In this document: positions 19,844-20,728 of the stretch, in pieces
Position numbering within the stretch: position 1 is the first letter of the stretch
How the letters are laid out: every line of letters starts with the position of its first letter
NCBI GenBank assembly: GCA_018894075.1
Contig: JAHIEB010000043.1
Coordinates: forward strand, 1-20,728
Direction of reading: 5' to 3'
From: Patescibacteria group bacterium
GTDB taxonomy: Bacteria; Patescibacteriota; Minisyncoccia; Minisyncoccales; Staskawiczbacteraceae
Length of the DNA stretch: 20,728 bases
Notes under the pieces: model-generated
Seen by the model: the letters and a program-made list of their open reading frames with translations, nothing else
Told to the model about the DNA's origin: nothing
Databases searched by the model: none
Program-made: the position numbers and the translations under genes

Positions 19844-20662
19844 TTATATCTCCATTAATAATACTTCTAGTGCTAATTTTGGGCTGGCGTTGCTTGTTGA
19901 GAGCTGGTAATCCATAAATTCAGCTCTTTTTAAAGATTGGCGTATTTTATCTACAGGCATGTCAATTAAAGGATAACACGGCGAGGGGCTGACAGCTCCG
20001 ATTTTCAAAAGAAGAAGGTACCTTAGATATTTTCTAGCCCCATGCAACACTTCCTGAAATTTGCCTTCGGGTATATTTTTTACAAACTGAAATTTTTCTG
20101 AAAGGCTTTTTGAAAATACGGCTGTTATTGACCCTAAAAACTCTTTTTCTTGGCTCAAATCCAATTTTATCGCTCTCCCCGGTTTTCCGTCTGCCAGTTC
20201 GAACACATCAGGAAAGTGCTTTTTCATTTCTTTCTGGCTAACATTGTAAAACTTGACTGGCTGGCATCGCGAAATAATGGTACCCAACAGCATTTGTGGC
20301 CTTGAGCTTATCAAAATAATCAATGCGCTCCCCTTCGGCTCTTCCAAAGTTTTTAGAAAACAACTCTGGGCTGCCTGGTTCATTAATTCAGCTGAATCAA
20401 CAATAACTATTTTTAAAGGTCCGTAATACGGCTTTAAATTTAAAAACTCTTGAATGGATCTTATCTGGCTGATTTGTATCTCTCCTTCTGCAGGCGATAC
20501 CTGTAAAACATCCGGATGGTTTTTAATGTCTGTTTTAAAAATTTCCTTTGCTAACTCAAGAGCAAGGTGTTTTTTCCCAACCTCCTCTGGTCCGGAAAAT
20601 AAATAGACGCGAGATAAATGCGATGAAACAAAATCCCATTGCTTTTTGTGCCCTATTATCAT
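19844..20662 (-). CDS. holB: DNA polymerase III delta-prime subunit
   Basis: A 272-residue AAA+ clamp-loader subunit that helps open the sliding clamp. Seen: GPEEVGKK near residues 19-26 (a Walker A-like loop with Lys in place of the last Ser/Thr), EIQISQIRSIQEFL, IVIVDSAELMNQAAQSCFLK, the sensor-like LKTLEEP, and ISRCQPVKF, the SRC motif shared by delta-prime and gamma/tau. The zinc-binding cysteine module normally between Walker A and the HPDV segment is absent: here it goes directly to KNHPDVLQVSP. The protein is shorter than the usual 320-330. Poor ATP binding is expected for delta-prime. The upstream frame stops in an ATGA overlap with this start. Confidence 0.9.
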   Translation of the reverse strand: MIIGHKKQWDFVSSHLSRVYLFSGPEEVGKKHLALELAKEIFKTDIKNHPDVLQVSPAEGEIQISQIRSIQEFLNLKPYYGPLKIVIVDSAELMNQAAQSCFLKTLEEPKGSALIILISSRPQMLLGTIISRCQPVKFYNVSQKEMKKHFPDVFELADGKPGRAIKLDLSQEKEFLGSITAVFSKSLSEKFQFVKNIPEGKFQEVLHGARKYLRYLLLLKIGAVSPSPCYPLIDMPVDKIRQSLKRAEFMDYQLSTSNASPKLALEVLLMEI

Positions 20663-20728
20663 CTTTTTGACATAATTACTTTTCTATACTCGGTCAAATG
20701 CTCCAATACCATTCCTGTCCCCTTTACA
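20659..20728 (-). CDS. Possible C-terminal end of an upstream gene, cut by window edge
   Basis: A frame runs in from the right edge and ends in TGA at 20659-20661, overlapping the holB ATG by 4 bases (ATGA). This is the same coupling pattern used throughout the operon. The visible end is VKGTGMVLEHLTEYRKVIMS plus KR. It reads like a plausible helical C-terminus but is too short to identify. In bacteria thymidylate kinase often precedes holB, and this end could belong to any such gene. Confidence 0.4.
   Translation of the reverse strand, partial: VKGTGMVLEHLTEYRKVIMSKR

Noticed and set aside
1..20728. CRISPR array or transposable element
   Set aside because: No regularly spaced repeats and no transposase or terminal inverted repeats were seen.

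Overview
The window looks like part of a small, compact genome of the Candidate Phyla Radiation (Patescibacteria, Parcubacteria-like). This is an inference from gene style, not from a marker phylogeny. The evidence is moderate to low GC in most genes, tight packing with 4-base start/stop overlaps, many small proteins of unknown function, a short prolyl-tRNA synthetase without the usual editing insert, a divergent FtsZ, and four tRNA genes without encoded CCA. Every recognisable gene is on the minus strand, so the layout is given in the direction of transcription, from high to low coordinates. The only plus-strand candidates are one 35-codon ORF and one terminator-like hairpin.

Right part (20728 to 13781) is one tightly coupled run: the tail of an unknown gene, holB (DNA polymerase III delta-prime), frr (ribosome recycling factor), rseP (site-2 protease), proS, mreB (cell shape), gatC and gatA (amidotransferase), and a membrane-anchored protein with an R-x4-H motif. 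Neighbours overlap by 4 to 17 bases or lie 1 to 6 bases apart, so they are probably one operon whose promoter is outside the window.

Middle part (13666 to 9388): an FtsB/DivIC-like division protein runs into tRNA-Gly(CCC). A coiled-coil protein follows and runs into tRNA-Thr(CGT). Then comes a new promoter and the prfB-ftsE-ftsX operon, ending 3 bases before tRNA-Gln(CTG). prfB needs a +1 frameshift at CTT TGA to give full-length release factor 2. Directly after tRNA-Gln a near-consensus promoter drives a single-RRM RNA-binding protein through a long structured leader.

Left-middle part (9314 to 6269): typA/bipA, an 84-residue unknown protein, uppP (undecaprenyl-diphosphatase) and tRNA-Ile(GAT).

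Left part (6231 to 1): a GC-richer block of an unknown 121-residue protein, pyrF and a pyrE-like phosphoribosyltransferase, ended by a strong terminator. Then ftsZ and galU (ATGA overlap) with a terminator, an unknown membrane protein with its own promoter, a 292-base gap, a metallo-beta-lactamase-fold hydrolase, a small membrane protein, and the start of a secreted protein cut by the window edge.

Together the genes cover division and shape (ftsZ, ftsE, ftsX, ftsB-like, mreB), envelope precursors (uppP, galU), translation (prfB, frr, gatCA, proS, typA, tRNAs) and the last two steps of UMP synthesis (pyrE, pyrF). The most unusual signals are two consecutive coding sequences whose stop codons lie inside downstream tRNA genes, the structured leader of the RRM gene, and the GC-rich pyr block beside tRNA-Ile. 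I saw no CRISPR array, transposase, phage gene or clear attachment repeat.
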